Shown in pieces: positions 26,202 to 34,436 of a DNA stretch of 64,000 bases. Positions within the stretch are counted from its first letter, which is position 1, and each line of letters starts with the position of its first letter. Location of the stretch: positions 93,248-157,247 of the forward strand of contig CAYQQQ010000008.1 of NCBI GenBank assembly GCA_964420125.1, in the 5' to 3' direction. The notes beneath the pieces are model-generated. The model worked only from the letters and a program-made list of their open reading frames with translations, had not been told where the DNA came from and did not search any database. A program made the translations under genes and the position numbers. This DNA is from CAYQQQ01 sp964420125 (GTDB lineage Bacteria; Actinomycetota; Acidimicrobiia; Acidimicrobiales; Microtrichaceae).

Positions 26202-27323
26202 TCATCTGCGTGGTTCCCGAGGCAACCCAAGGATGCGCTCGCCGACGATGTTGCGCAGGATCTGGGTGGTGCCGCCCATCAGCGTGTAGGCCGGCGCATA
26301 GCAGATGCCCCGAGCGACGCGCCCCCAGAGCAGGGCTTCCGGTCCGGCCACCCTGGTGCAGAACTGCGCCACGTCCTGCTCGTGCTCGGTGCACCAGGTC
26401 TTCGTGACCGCCGACCACCCGGGAGGCGCCTCGCCCAGCACCTCCCGCAGCACCATGTGCCGTCCGATCAGGTACGCCGACTCCAGGCGGGCCGCCTCCT
26501 GGCGCAGGAGGGGGTCGGGTGGTGGGGACTGCGACAGCTGGCGCCGGGCGTCGAGGTACAGCCGTCGGTTCGAGACCAGTCGGTCGATGCCGCCGCGCTC
26601 GTGCTCCATCTGGCGCATCACCTGCCGGAAGCTGCCGTTCTCGGTCCCCACGAGGTGTTCCGCAGGCACCACGACGTCGTCGAAGCGGACCTCGCAGAAG
26701 TGCTCGTTGCCGGTGGCATCCGCGATGCGGCGCACCTCGATGCCCGGGCTCGTCATGTCGACGACCAGCTCCGAGAGCCCGGCGTGGGCCGGGGCGTCAG
26801 GGTCGGTGCGGACGATGAGGTAGCACCAGTCGGCCTCGGCTGCGCCGGAGGTCCACACCTTCGCGCCGCGGACCACCCAGTCTCCGGAGCCATCGAGGGC
26901 GGCCCGGGTTCGGATGGACGCCACGTCGGAGCCGGCGTCGGGCTCGCTCATGCCGATGCACCAGGCCGACGAGCCGTCCACGATGGCGGGGAGCCAGCGC
27001 TCCCTCTGTTCGTCGGTGCCGTACTGCAGCAGGGTCGGCCCGATCTGGCGGTCGGCGAACCACGACGTGGCGACCGGCGCCCCGTTGGCGATGAGGGCTT
27101 CGATCACGACGAAGCGCTCCAGTGCGCTGCGCCCGTGGCCTCCCCAGCGAGTCGGCCAGGTCATGCCCAACCAGCCACGCCGCCCCAGCTCGAGCGACAG
27201 CGCCCGCGACGTGCCGACCAACCACGAGTCCTCCCTGACGGGGAGTCCTCTCGTGGACTCCATCGCCAGAGCGGTCGCTTCTTCGGCCAGGGCGGTGAGC
27301 TCGGGTGGGAGGTGGAAGTCCAT
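26202..27323 (-). CDS. Acyl-CoA dehydrogenase
   Basis: A 373-residue flavoenzyme starting MDFHLPPELTALAEEA. The FAD-binding signature is CIGMSEPDAGSD, WTSGA binds FAD/substrate, and the C-terminal domain ends YTLMGGTTQILRNIVGERILG, the usual ACAD tail. The catalytic Glu is not obvious in the standard place, which suggests a specialised (FadE, steroid- or side-chain-type) subfamily that may work as a heteromer. It converges with the acyl-CoA ligase gene and diverges from the quinone oxidoreductase; together they point to beta-oxidation of an unknown acid. Start ATG c27323. Confidence 0.88.
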   Translation of the reverse strand: MDFHLPPELTALAEEATALAMESTRGLPVREDSWLVGTSRALSLELGRRGWLGMTWPTRWGGHGRSALERFVVIEALIANGAPVATSWFADRQIGPTLLQYGTDEQRERWLPAIVDGSSAWCIGMSEPDAGSDVASIRTRAALDGSGDWVVRGAKVWTSGAAEADWCYLIVRTDPDAPAHAGLSELVVDMTSPGIEVRRIADATGNEHFCEVRFDDVVVPAEHLVGTENGSFRQVMRQMEHERGGIDRLVSNRRLYLDARRQLSQSPPPDPLLRQEAARLESAYLIGRHMVLREVLGEAPPGWSAVTKTWCTEHEQDVAQFCTRVAGPEALLWGRVARGICYAPAYTLMGGTTQILRNIVGERILGLPREPRR

Positions 27324-27404
27324 GTCGGGTCCCGCCCTCCGACGGGTCTGCGGTGGTGGGGTGCCGGCAGGGTCCGGTCGCCACGGCCATCCTGCCAGTC
27401 CGGC

Positions 27405-27410
27405 TACGGT
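27405..27410 (+). promoter_or_regulatory. -10 element of a leaderless promoter
   Basis: TACGGT, seven bases, then ATG (27418). There is no ribosome-binding sequence before the start. Confidence 0.55.
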
Positions 27411-27417
27411 CGGCTCC

Positions 27418-28392
27418 ATGCGAGCGATCGTGCTGGAGTCACACGGGGGGCCGGAGGTCCTGAACCCGCAGGACGTGCCCGAGCCGGTCCCGGGGCCAGA
27501 GGAGGTGCTGGTGCGCGTGAGCGCCACTGCGGTCAACCGGGCGGACCTCCTGCAGCGAATGGGCCTCTATCCGGGGCCGCCGATGCCCCAGGAGATCCCG
27601 GGCCTCGAGTTCGCCGGGGTGGTCGAGCGCCTGGGAGCGCGGGTGGCCGCCTGGGCGCAGGGGGATCCGGTGATGGGGATCGTGGGAGGCGGTGCGTATG
27701 CCGAGGCCCTGGTCGTGCACGAGCGCCAGGTGATGGCAGTGCCGGCCTCGGTGGGCCTCCCTGACGCGGCCGCCCTGCCAGAGGTGTTCATCACCGCCTA
27801 CGACGCCTTGGTGCTGCAGGGCCGGCTGGCTGCGGGCGGTTGGGCGCTGGTGCACGCGGGGGCATCGGGAGTCGGCACGGCGGCCATCCAGGTCGCCCGA
27901 CTGGTCGGAGCGCGCGTGGTGGCGACGTGTTCGACCGGGAAGGTAGAGGCCTGCCGGCGGCTCGGCGCCGACGTCGTGGTCGACCACACGGCGGACGACT
28001 TCGTCGATGCCGTGCAGGAGGCGACCGCGGGCCTCGGAGTGGACGTGGTGCTCGATGTGGTCGGTGGCGACTACGTGGCGCGCAACCTGTCGGCGGTGGC
28101 GGTGGGTGGCTGCATCGTGCAGGTCGGGGTGATGGGTGGTGGGAAGGCCGAGGTGCCCGTGGGGACGCTGCTGGCGAAGCGGGTCAGGTGGGCGGGCACC
28201 GTGCTGCGGTCGCGCCCGATCGAGGAGAAGATCGCGATCACCCGACGCTGCGCCCACGACCTGCTGCCGGCCTTCGAGGACGGCCGTCTGCGCCCGGTGA
28301 TCGACCGCCGCATGTCGCTGTGGGAGGTGGCAGCGGCCCACGAGCTCGTCCAGTCCAACACCACCGTGGGCAAGGTCCTGCTCACCCTGTGA
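27418..28392 (+). CDS. NAD(P)H quinone oxidoreductase, zeta-crystallin/PIG3 type
   Basis: A 324-residue zinc-free medium-chain dehydrogenase: GroES-like N-terminus with ATAVNRADLLQRMG, dinucleotide-binding VHAGASGVGTAAIQVA near residue 145, and VVDHTADDF later. There are no zinc-binding cysteines. PIG3-type enzymes reduce quinones with NADPH. The start ATG 27418 matches the family N-terminus and the leaderless promoter just upstream. It faces away from the acyl-CoA dehydrogenase with 94 bp between them. Confidence 0.9.
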   Translation: MRAIVLESHGGPEVLNPQDVPEPVPGPEEVLVRVSATAVNRADLLQRMGLYPGPPMPQEIPGLEFAGVVERLGARVAAWAQGDPVMGIVGGGAYAEALVVHERQVMAVPASVGLPDAAALPEVFITAYDALVLQGRLAAGGWALVHAGASGVGTAAIQVARLVGARVVATCSTGKVEACRRLGADVVVDHTADDFVDAVQEATAGLGVDVVLDVVGGDYVARNLSAVAVGGCIVQVGVMGGGKAEVPVGTLLAKRVRWAGTVLRSRPIEEKIAITRRCAHDLLPAFEDGRLRPVIDRRMSLWEVAAAHELVQSNTTVGKVLLTL

Positions 28393-28401
28393 GCGTGCCC
28401 G

Positions 28402-29760
28402 TCATCCCAGACCCATGCGGTCGGGCTGGCTGGCGACATCGGCGAACGCGCCGTCGCCGGCCTCGGCCACCGCTGCGGTGAACTGTGCTCTCAGGCGCTG
28501 GATCACCTCGCGGCGTTCGTCGCCGGTGGCGTCGTCGCCCAGGAGGTCCTCGATCTCGCCGTAGGCGGCGGCCAGACGTCGGGTGACCTGGGGTGCACCG
28601 GCGCCGTAGCGGAGGATCTCGGTGAACCCCAGCTCCGCCAGGCGCCCGAAGCTGTCGTCGATCAGGCGCAGGCGGACTGCACCGGAGCTCGAGGTGTACC
28701 AGCCGGAGGGATCCGGTCGATGTGCGACACGGGCCAGCAGATCGATGATGATGTTGAGGGCGTGGACCGCCGTGGTCGGGTCGTTGATGGCCGGCGACAG
28801 CGCCCGACTGGCGGAGTCCACCAGCATCCGGATGCCGTAGGCCGGATCTTGCTGGAGCGTGCGGACGTGCCCGAAGAGCATGTGGCGCACGACGTCGATG
28901 TCGGTCATCGCGGCGGGGTCCTCCCCGTGGATGCATGCCATCGGGGTGTGAGGGCTGGCGTGCTCGCCGACTGCGATGCGCATCTCCACCCAGCAGTCCC
29001 GGGACTCCGCCGCGTCGGCCAGGCCCTGCAGGTCGATCACCTGCAGAAGGCCGGAGTTGCCCTTGAACTCCACCACGCGGGTCCGGGGACCGGGGATGGG
29101 TGCGGTGGCGGTGTGGTACGCGCCGGCCTCGGGGAACTCCTTCTCCATCACCGTGTAGGCGTCGTGCGCGGTGTGCTGCAGCAGGTACTGCACCCGCAGC
29201 AGCTTCACGATGCCGTGGAGGTACACGACCACCATCACCAGCGTGGTGATCACCAGCAGGTAGGTGAGGGTGATGGTGATCGTGGGCACCACCGCCGTCC
29301 CGGTGCGCTCCGCGGCGATCATCCCGTGGAAGGCGAACACGAAGGTGGCGAGGAAGAAGCCGACGGTGACCTTGGTCATGGGTGCGTGCACGAAGATGCG
29401 AACGATTCGGGGGGAGTACTGGCTGCTGGCCAGCTGCACGGCGATGAGGGTGGAGGACAGCACGATGGCCAGGAAGGTCAGCATGGCGGCGGCCACCGTG
29501 CCCATGGTCTCCGCCACGGCCTGGACGTCTCCTGGCAGGAAGCCCTCGGGAATGGACGAGGTCCCGGTGGCCCGGTCGAGGAGCAGAGTCAGCCGCGACA
29601 GCACGATCGCCCCGACGAGGAAGGCGATCGGCACGAACCACAACGAGCGGAACACCTCCTCCTGGACCCACTCCCATCGCACCAGGGTGCGTGCGGCAGG
29701 GCGGGCCAGCACCGTGGCCTCTGCGCGGTCGGCCGCGGCATCGGAGACGTCAGCCGTCAC
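28402..29760 (-). CDS. DUF2254 family membrane protein
   Basis: The 452-residue product has four membrane spans in the first half: SLWFVPIAFLVGAIVLSRL, MGTVAAAMLTFLAIVLSSTL, VTVGFFLATFVFAFHGMI and ITLTYLLVITTLVMVVVYLH. A soluble C-terminal domain follows, with SRALSPAINDPTTAVHAL as a family hallmark. Function is unknown; proteins of this family are predicted membrane channels or sensors. GTG c29760 is a likely start and overlaps the stop of the upstream monooxygenase gene by about 11 bases, so the pair is probably co-transcribed. Confidence 0.8.
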   Translation of the reverse strand: MTADVSDAAADRAEATVLARPAARTLVRWEWVQEEVFRSLWFVPIAFLVGAIVLSRLTLLLDRATGTSSIPEGFLPGDVQAVAETMGTVAAAMLTFLAIVLSSTLIAVQLASSQYSPRIVRIFVHAPMTKVTVGFFLATFVFAFHGMIAAERTGTAVVPTITITLTYLLVITTLVMVVVYLHGIVKLLRVQYLLQHTAHDAYTVMEKEFPEAGAYHTATAPIPGPRTRVVEFKGNSGLLQVIDLQGLADAAESRDCWVEMRIAVGEHASPHTPMACIHGEDPAAMTDIDVVRHMLFGHVRTLQQDPAYGIRMLVDSASRALSPAINDPTTAVHALNIIIDLLARVAHRPDPSGWYTSSSGAVRLRLIDDSFGRLAELGFTEILRYGAGAPQVTRRLAAAYGEIEDLLGDDATGDERREVIQRLRAQFTAAVAEAGDGAFADVASQPDRMGLG

Positions 29761-30034
29761 GCACCACCTCGCAGACCAGCACCTGGTAGCGGTCGTACCA
29801 CCGATCCCTGCCCGCCGTGCGGACCTCGGCGTGCTCCTCGTCGTCCCGCCACGCGGCGATCGCCTCCAGCGACTCCCACAGGCACACGGTGATGCCCCGG
29901 CCCGTGTCGTCCCGCACGGACTCCATGCCAATGAAGCCCGGTTGCCGGCTGCAGCGCTCGGCCATCCGCTCGGCTGCCTCGGAGTAGCCGTCGGCCTCCG
30001 CAGACAACGTGGAGGAGAAGATCACGGCGTACAT
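29750..30034 (-). CDS. Antibiotic biosynthesis monooxygenase-domain protein
   Basis: A 94-residue single-domain protein of the dimeric alpha+beta barrel type: MYAVIFSSTL, then ERCSRQPGFIGMESVRDD and GITVCLWESLEAIAAWRDD, the usual ABM strand-helix pattern. Such proteins oxidise small aromatic molecules or degrade haem, or serve stress functions; there is no clue to the substrate. It lies between citrate synthase (same strand, 25 bp) and the DUF2254 gene, with which it overlaps. Start ATG c30034. Confidence 0.8.
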   Translation of the reverse strand: MYAVIFSSTLSAEADGYSEAAERMAERCSRQPGFIGMESVRDDTGRGITVCLWESLEAIAAWRDDEEHAEVRTAGRDRWYDRYQVLVCEVVRDG

Positions 30035-30059
30035 GGCGGGGCGGTGGCCCACCGCCCGC

Positions 30060-31328
30060 TCAGCGGGCGACGACGGGCACGTAGTCGCGCTCGGGTTGGC
30101 CGACGTAGAGCTGACGTGGGCGGTAGATGCGGCTGTCCTGGTCGAGCAGCTCGATGTAGTGGGAGAGCCACCCGGCGGTGCGGGGGATGGCGAACAGCAC
30201 CGTGAACATGTCCATCGGGAAGCCCATCGCCTGGTAGATCAGCCCCGAGTAGAAGTCGACGTTGGGGTAGAGCTTGCGGCTCACGAAGTAGTCGTCGCTG
30301 AGCGCGACCTCCTCGAGGGCCAGCGCGATGTCCAGCAAGGGGTTCTTGCCGGTGACCTCGAACACCTCGTAGGCGGTGCGCTTGATGATCTTGGCCCGCG
30401 GGTCGTAGTTCTTGTAGACGCGGTGACCGAAGCCCTGCAGTCGCTTCTCGCCGCGCTTCACGCTCTCGACGTAGCCCTTGACCCGATCGATGGAGCCGAT
30501 CTCCGTGAGCATCCGGATGACGGCCTCGTTGGCGCCGCCGTGGCGGGGGCCGTAGAGCGCGGATGCGGCCGCCGCAGTCGAGATGTAGGGATCGGCGTGG
30601 GATGACCCCACGGTGCGCATGGCGGTGGTGGAGCAGTTCTGCTCGTGGTCCGCGTGCAGGATGAACAGCACGTCCAGTGCTCGGGCCAGCACGGGGTTGG
30701 CGTCGAAGCGCGGCTCGGCGGTCTTCCACATCATCGACAGGAAGTTGGCCGCGAAGTCGAGGCTGTTGTCCGGGTAGACGAACGGCATCCCGACGCTGTG
30801 GCGATAGGCGCCCGCAGCGAGGGTGGGCATCTTGGCGATGAGGCGCACGACGTTGCGCATGAGGTTGTCGTGGTCCTCGATGTCCTTGGCGTCGGGGTAG
30901 AAGGTTGACAGCGCCGCCACGGTGGAGACCAGGATGCCCATTGGGTGGGCGTCGTGGTGGAAGCCCTCCATGAATCGCTTCCGCACGTTCTCGTGGATGA
31001 AGGTGTGGTGCGTGATCTCGTAGCGCCACTGCTCGAACTGCGCAGCGGTCGGCAGGTCGCCGTGGATCAGCAGGTATGCGACCTCGAGGTAGCTGGACTG
31101 CTCCGCCAGCTGTTCGATCGGGTAGCCGCGGTAGCGCAGGACCCCGGCGGCGCCGTCGAGCTCGGTGACCGCCGATGCTGCTGCCGAGGTGGCTCCGAAG
31201 GACGGGTCGTGGAACCAGGTTCCGGGGAGGAGCTTCGCCCACTCCCGGGCGTCGACACCGCCCTGGTCGATGGGGATCTCGATGCTGTCGCCGGTGCGGT
31301 TGTCGGTGATCGTGATCGTGTCGGGCAC
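30060..31328 (-). CDS. gltA: Citrate synthase
   Basis: A 422-residue type II (hexameric-type) citrate synthase that condenses oxaloacetate and acetyl-CoA. Visible are the N-terminal beta-rich extension (ITITDNRTGDSIEIP), HADHEQNCST with the first catalytic His, GPRHGGANEAV with the second, GFGHRVYKNYDPRA, and the catalytic Asp region NVDFYSG. GTG c31328 is preceded by AGGAG seven bases upstream, and a TAGGAT -10 candidate lies about 25 bases further. The ABM and DUF2254 genes follow on the same strand. Confidence 0.95.
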   Translation of the reverse strand: MPDTITITDNRTGDSIEIPIDQGGVDAREWAKLLPGTWFHDPSFGATSAAASAVTELDGAAGVLRYRGYPIEQLAEQSSYLEVAYLLIHGDLPTAAQFEQWRYEITHHTFIHENVRKRFMEGFHHDAHPMGILVSTVAALSTFYPDAKDIEDHDNLMRNVVRLIAKMPTLAAGAYRHSVGMPFVYPDNSLDFAANFLSMMWKTAEPRFDANPVLARALDVLFILHADHEQNCSTTAMRTVGSSHADPYISTAAAASALYGPRHGGANEAVIRMLTEIGSIDRVKGYVESVKRGEKRLQGFGHRVYKNYDPRAKIIKRTAYEVFEVTGKNPLLDIALALEEVALSDDYFVSRKLYPNVDFYSGLIYQAMGFPMDMFTVLFAIPRTAGWLSHYIELLDQDSRIYRPRQLYVGQPERDYVPVVAR

Positions 31329-31420
31329 TTGGGGTCTCCTGGGGGGTTCACCCGCCATCCTAGGTGTTCCAGGAGCCGTCCAGACGCGGGGCCCGTCCGG
31401 GAGGATGTCGCGCGGATGCG

Positions 31421-32353
31421 TCAGCGCCGAGCGGACCGGATGGCGTCCTCGGGGTGGATGCCATCGGTCTGCGGGGCGGTGCGACGGACGACCTCCCGGA
31501 TCATCTGCGACACCACCCGCTCGGCGGCGCTGGGCAGTCGGCGCCGAGGCTGGACCAGCCCGACCGAGCGTTGCGGGATACCGCTCACCGGCACCCTCCG
31601 CCAGGCGCCGCCCACGTTGGCGGGCACTGCGGACGCGGGGACCACTCCGGCACCGAAGCCGGCGAAGGCGAGCGACGCCAGCAACCGCATCCCGTCGAAC
31701 TCGGCCTTCGCTCGCAGCTGCACCCCGGCCTGGGCCGCGGCGGCGTCGAGCACGTCGCGGAACGCAGTCCCAGGAGATTCGAGCAGCAGCTCGTGCTCGG
31801 CGAGGTCCTCCAACGTGACCTCCTCGCGATCGTGCAGCGGGTGGCCGTCGGGGGCGATCAGGACCCGGTCCTCGCTGAAGAGCAGGTCGACCCGCAGGTC
31901 GGGTTCTTCGACGGGGAGGTTGAGCACGGCGAGGTCGATGCTGCCGGAGGTGAGGCCGAGCACCAGCGAGGTGGAGGGCGCGTCCAGCACCACCACGCGC
32001 ACCTCGGGGTAGCCCTCCCACAGCGCGTTGAGCAGCGGCGGGACCAGCCAGCGGGCGGTGGTGCCGATGATCCCGACGCGGACCGAGCCGGTGACGACGT
32101 CGCGCAGGAAGGCGAGGTCGGACTCCAGGGCGGAGAACTCGCCTTCGATGCGTCGCGCCCGTTCGAGCACGGCGCGGCCTTCGGCGGTGGGTTCGTTGGT
32201 GGCGCGGTCGATGAGCGCGACGCCCAGCTCCGCTTCGAGCCTGCTGACGTGGGCCGACACGTTGGACTGCACCGTGCCCAGCGCCCTGGCCGCCGCGGAG
32301 AAGGAGCGATGCTCCGCCACCGCCATGAGCGTGCGCAGCTGTTTCCGATCCAT
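31421..32353 (-). CDS. LysR-type transcriptional regulator
   Basis: A 310-residue LTTR: the winged helix with the recognition part AAARALGTVQSNVSAHVSRLE at residues 19-39, then a two-lobed effector domain (SVRVGIIGTTARWLVPPLL onward). TATCGT (c32362-32367) lies eight bases from the ATG, so the mRNA is probably leaderless. Direct repeats ACAGATAT in the same upstream region are plausible binding sites. It is divergent from the 6C RNA, whose promoter starts 36 bp away, and from the HAD-PlsC gene. Regulated target and ligand are unknown. Confidence 0.9.
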   Translation of the reverse strand: MDRKQLRTLMAVAEHRSFSAAARALGTVQSNVSAHVSRLEAELGVALIDRATNEPTAEGRAVLERARRIEGEFSALESDLAFLRDVVTGSVRVGIIGTTARWLVPPLLNALWEGYPEVRVVVLDAPSTSLVLGLTSGSIDLAVLNLPVEEPDLRVDLLFSEDRVLIAPDGHPLHDREEVTLEDLAEHELLLESPGTAFRDVLDAAAAQAGVQLRAKAEFDGMRLLASLAFAGFGAGVVPASAVPANVGGAWRRVPVSGIPQRSVGLVQPRRRLPSAAERVVSQMIREVVRRTAPQTDGIHPEDAIRSARR

Positions 32354-32361
32354 CGTGGGAA

Positions 32362-32384
32362 ACGATAACAGATATCACAGATAT
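32362..32384. promoter_or_regulatory. LysR promoter -10 and putative operator repeats
   Basis: On the minus strand TATCGT (32362-32367) is the likely -10 of lysR. Next to it ACAGATAT occurs twice as a direct repeat with 9-bp spacing (32368-32375, 32377-32384), an AT-rich island in GC-rich DNA. It abuts the -35 of the 6C RNA promoter, so a bound protein could affect both transcripts. Confidence 0.5.
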
Positions 32385-32388
32385 TGCG

Positions 32389-32417
32389 TTGACCGATTGC
32401 TTGCTCCTGGCTATCGT
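32389..32417 (+). promoter_or_regulatory. Sigma-70-type promoter of the 6C RNA
   Basis: TTGACC (32389-32394), 17 bases, TATCGT (32412-32417): the best -35/-10 pair in the window. It predicts transcription from about 32424. Confidence 0.75.
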
Positions 32418-32423
32418 GATGCT

Positions 32424-32554
32424 CACAACACAACGCCGAGGGTGCGGACGGTCCCCCCCTGTCCCCCTCGGAGGAGCGCAGAGCGGATCGCCCCCCCGAC
32501 CGCTTGCGCACTGCTGAAGGACTGGTGTCCCCCCGCCGGTCCTTCAGCCGTTTT
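32424..32554 (+). ncRNA. 6C small RNA (B11-like)
   Basis: The 130-nt transcript between promoter and T run encodes no convincing peptide but has two hairpins with exactly six cytosines in the loop. The first is GCGG-A-TCG / CGA-CCGC (32483-32503) with C6 at 32491-32496. The second is CTGAAGGAC-TGG / CCG-GTCCTTCAG (32514-32547) with C6 at 32529-32534, followed by CCGTTTT. A 5' stem CCGAGGG/CCCTCGG (32436-32471) also has a C7 run. This is the defining pattern of the actinobacterial 6C RNA, known as B11 in mycobacteria, a C-rich sRNA thought to pair with G-rich translation starts. It ends just before the HAD-PlsC promoter. Confidence 0.88.
32514..32554 (+). terminator. Intrinsic terminator of the 6C RNA
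   Basis: A 12-bp stem (one T-G wobble) is followed by CCG and TTTT at 32551-32554, one of the few hairpins in the window with a T run. It doubles as the second C6 hairpin. Confidence 0.75.
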
Positions 32555-32562
32555 GGGGTTGG

Positions 32563-32568
32563 TAGCGT
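32563..32568 (+). promoter_or_regulatory. -10 element of a leaderless promoter
   Basis: TAGCGT, six bases, then the ATG at 32575; it starts nine bases after the T run of the 6C terminator. Confidence 0.6.
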
Positions 32569-32574
32569 GCAGGC

Positions 32575-34401
32575 ATGGCCTCCGGCGACAGCGCAGACCC
32601 ACCCGACGAACCCGCCAGCCCATCCGGAGCGGCCACGTCGGCCGAATCGCCGGAGCACTCCGCACCACGCACGACATCCGCGAAGAGAGCTGCGGCGCCC
32701 AAGAAGGCCGCGAAGAAGGCTGCGGCGCCCAAGAAGTCCGCGAAGAAGGCCGGGGCGCCCAAGAAGGCCGCGAAGAAGGCCGGGGCGCCCAAGAAGTCGG
32801 CGAAGAAGGCCGGGGCGCCCAAGAAGTCCGCGAAGAAGGCCGCGGCGCCCAAGAAGGCCGCGAAGAAGGCCGCGGCGCCCAAGAAGTCCGCGAAGAAGGC
32901 TGTGGCGAGCACGAAGGCCGCGGGGAGGTCCGCTGAGGAGCCTGCGCCACCCGAGCCGCCCTCGACCGACCGCTCCGCAGCGTTCTTCGATCTCGATCGC
33001 ACCCTGCTCGCCGGTGCCAGCGGTCCGATCCTCGGCGAGGCCCTGCGCCACGTCGGGCTGCTCCCACCTCAGCGCAGCGGGCTCGAGGATCTCGCCTTCC
33101 GGATCTTCGACACGATCGGCGAGACGCTGCCGGCGATGCTGCTCAGCCGCCAAGGGGCCCGGGTGGCGAAGGGCTGGAGCATCGCGCTCGTCGAGAAGGC
33201 GGCCGGTCTCGCAGCCGAGCCGCTGGCGGCAGCCGTGCTGCCCTATGCCCACCACCTGCTCGACCACCACCGCGAGGAGGGCCGACTGCTGGTGATGGCC
33301 ACCACCACACCGGTCGACCTCATCGAACCGCTTGCGGACCTGCTCGGCTTCGACGCGGTGGTCGCGACCCGCTACGGACGCGACGGCGAGCACTACGACG
33401 GCACCATCGACGGCGACTTCGTGTGGGGTCGGGAGAAGGCGAAGGCGGTTGCGGAGTGGGCAGGCCGCCACCGCATCGACCTCGACCTCAGCTACGCCTA
33501 CAGCGACAGCTACTACGACACCCCGCTGCTGTCGCTGGTCGGGCACCCCACCGTCGTGAACCCCGACCCCCGGATGTGGGCGGTGGCGACCCTGCGTCGC
33601 TGGCCGGTGGTCCACCTGGACGTGCCCGCCGGAGTTCCCAAGATGCTGGGGGTGGAGCCGCAGCGGGCTGCGATGGCCCTGGCGCAGCCGCAGCTGCTGC
33701 CGTTCGTCCGATTCGACCTGGCCGGGCTGCAGCGGATACCGCTGCACGGTGCCGCCATCCTGGTCGCCAACCACCGCAGCTACTTCGATCCTCTGGCCGT
33801 GGGGTACCTCCTCGCCCGACGTGGGCGGACCGTCCGGTTCCTGGGCAAGAAGGAGGTCTTCGACGCTCCGGTGCTGGGCGACCTGGCAGCTGCCCTGGGC
33901 GGCATCCGGGTGGAGCGGGGCAGCGGTTCGGAGGAGCCGCTGAAGGCGGCGCAGGAGGCCCTGCACGCCGGGGAGATGGTGGCGATCATGCCGGAGGGGA
34001 CGATCCCACGTGGTCCGGCGTTCTTCGACCCCGTGCTCCACGGTCGCTGGGGCGCGGCCCGTCTCGCGCAGGCGACCGGGGCTCCGGTGATCCCGGTGGG
34101 GATGTGGGGCACCGAGATCGTGTGGCCCCGCAGCTCCAAGATCCCGAACGTCACCAACGTGCTGGATCCCCCCAAGGTGCGGATCCGGGTCGGCCACGCC
34201 GTTCCGCTGGGTGGGCGCGACCTGGACGACGACACCCGGGCGATCATGGACGCGATCGCGGAGCTGCTGCCCCCAGAGGCGCGCCGCCGCCGAGCGCCCA
34301 CCCGCGAGGAGCTGGCGGCCACCTACCCGGACGGAAAGGTGCCCGATGACGTGGACGCCGCCGCCCGACACGAGGCGGAGCGTCGCCCGGGCACCGATTG
34401 A
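32575..34401 (+). CDS. HAD phosphatase fused to 1-acyl-glycerol-3-phosphate acyltransferase, with histone-like Lys/Ala tail
   Basis: A 608-residue three-part protein. Residues 1-42 are a Ser/Pro/Ala leader. Residues 43-112 are seven 10-residue repeats of the type KKxAKKAxAP, like the tails of histone H1 or mycobacterial HU. A HAD-IB phosphatase follows, with FFDLDRT (Asp139, Asp141), and then a PlsC domain with NHRSYFDP (His400, Asp405) and PEGT near residue 476. HAD-PlsC fusions are known in mycobacteria and should make phosphatidic acid and perhaps remove a phosphate. The basic tail is the unusual part: it could bind nucleic acid, polyphosphate or anionic membrane. It is preceded by a leaderless promoter directly after the 6C RNA. 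Confidence 0.9.
   Translation: MASGDSADPPDEPASPSGAATSAESPEHSAPRTTSAKRAAAPKKAAKKAAAPKKSAKKAGAPKKAAKKAGAPKKSAKKAGAPKKSAKKAAAPKKAAKKAAAPKKSAKKAVASTKAAGRSAEEPAPPEPPSTDRSAAFFDLDRTLLAGASGPILGEALRHVGLLPPQRSGLEDLAFRIFDTIGETLPAMLLSRQGARVAKGWSIALVEKAAGLAAEPLAAAVLPYAHHLLDHHREEGRLLVMATTTPVDLIEPLADLLGFDAVVATRYGRDGEHYDGTIDGDFVWGREKAKAVAEWAGRHRIDLDLSYAYSDSYYDTPLLSLVGHPTVVNPDPRMWAVATLRRWPVVHLDVPAGVPKMLGVEPQRAAMALAQPQLLPFVRFDLAGLQRIPLHGAAILVANHRSYFDPLAVGYLLARRGRTVRFLGKKEVFDAPVLGDLAAALGGIRVERGSGSEEPLKAAQEALHAGEMVAIMPEGTIPRGPAFFDPVLHGRWGAARLAQATGAPVIPVGMWGTEIVWPRSSKIPNVTNVLDPPKVRIRVGHAVPLGGRDLDDDTRAIMDAIAELLPPEARRRRAPTREELAATYPDGKVPDDVDAAARHEAERRPGTD
32701..32910 (+). repeat. Seven in-frame 30-bp tandem repeats
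   Basis: Units start AAGAAG and alternate GCC/TCC at the third codon and GCT/GCG/GGG later. All seven keep the frame, so copy number can change by slippage without a frameshift. They encode the Lys/Ala/Pro tail of the HAD-PlsC protein. Confidence 0.95.
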
Positions 34402-34436
34402 CCAATCCGGCGAACCCAGGCGCCCGACTGATCCGC

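Noticed and set aside
32701..32910. Regular 30-bp repeats considered as a CRISPR-like array
   Set aside because: There are no spacers, all units are in frame and encode a Lys/Ala tail, and no cas genes are present.
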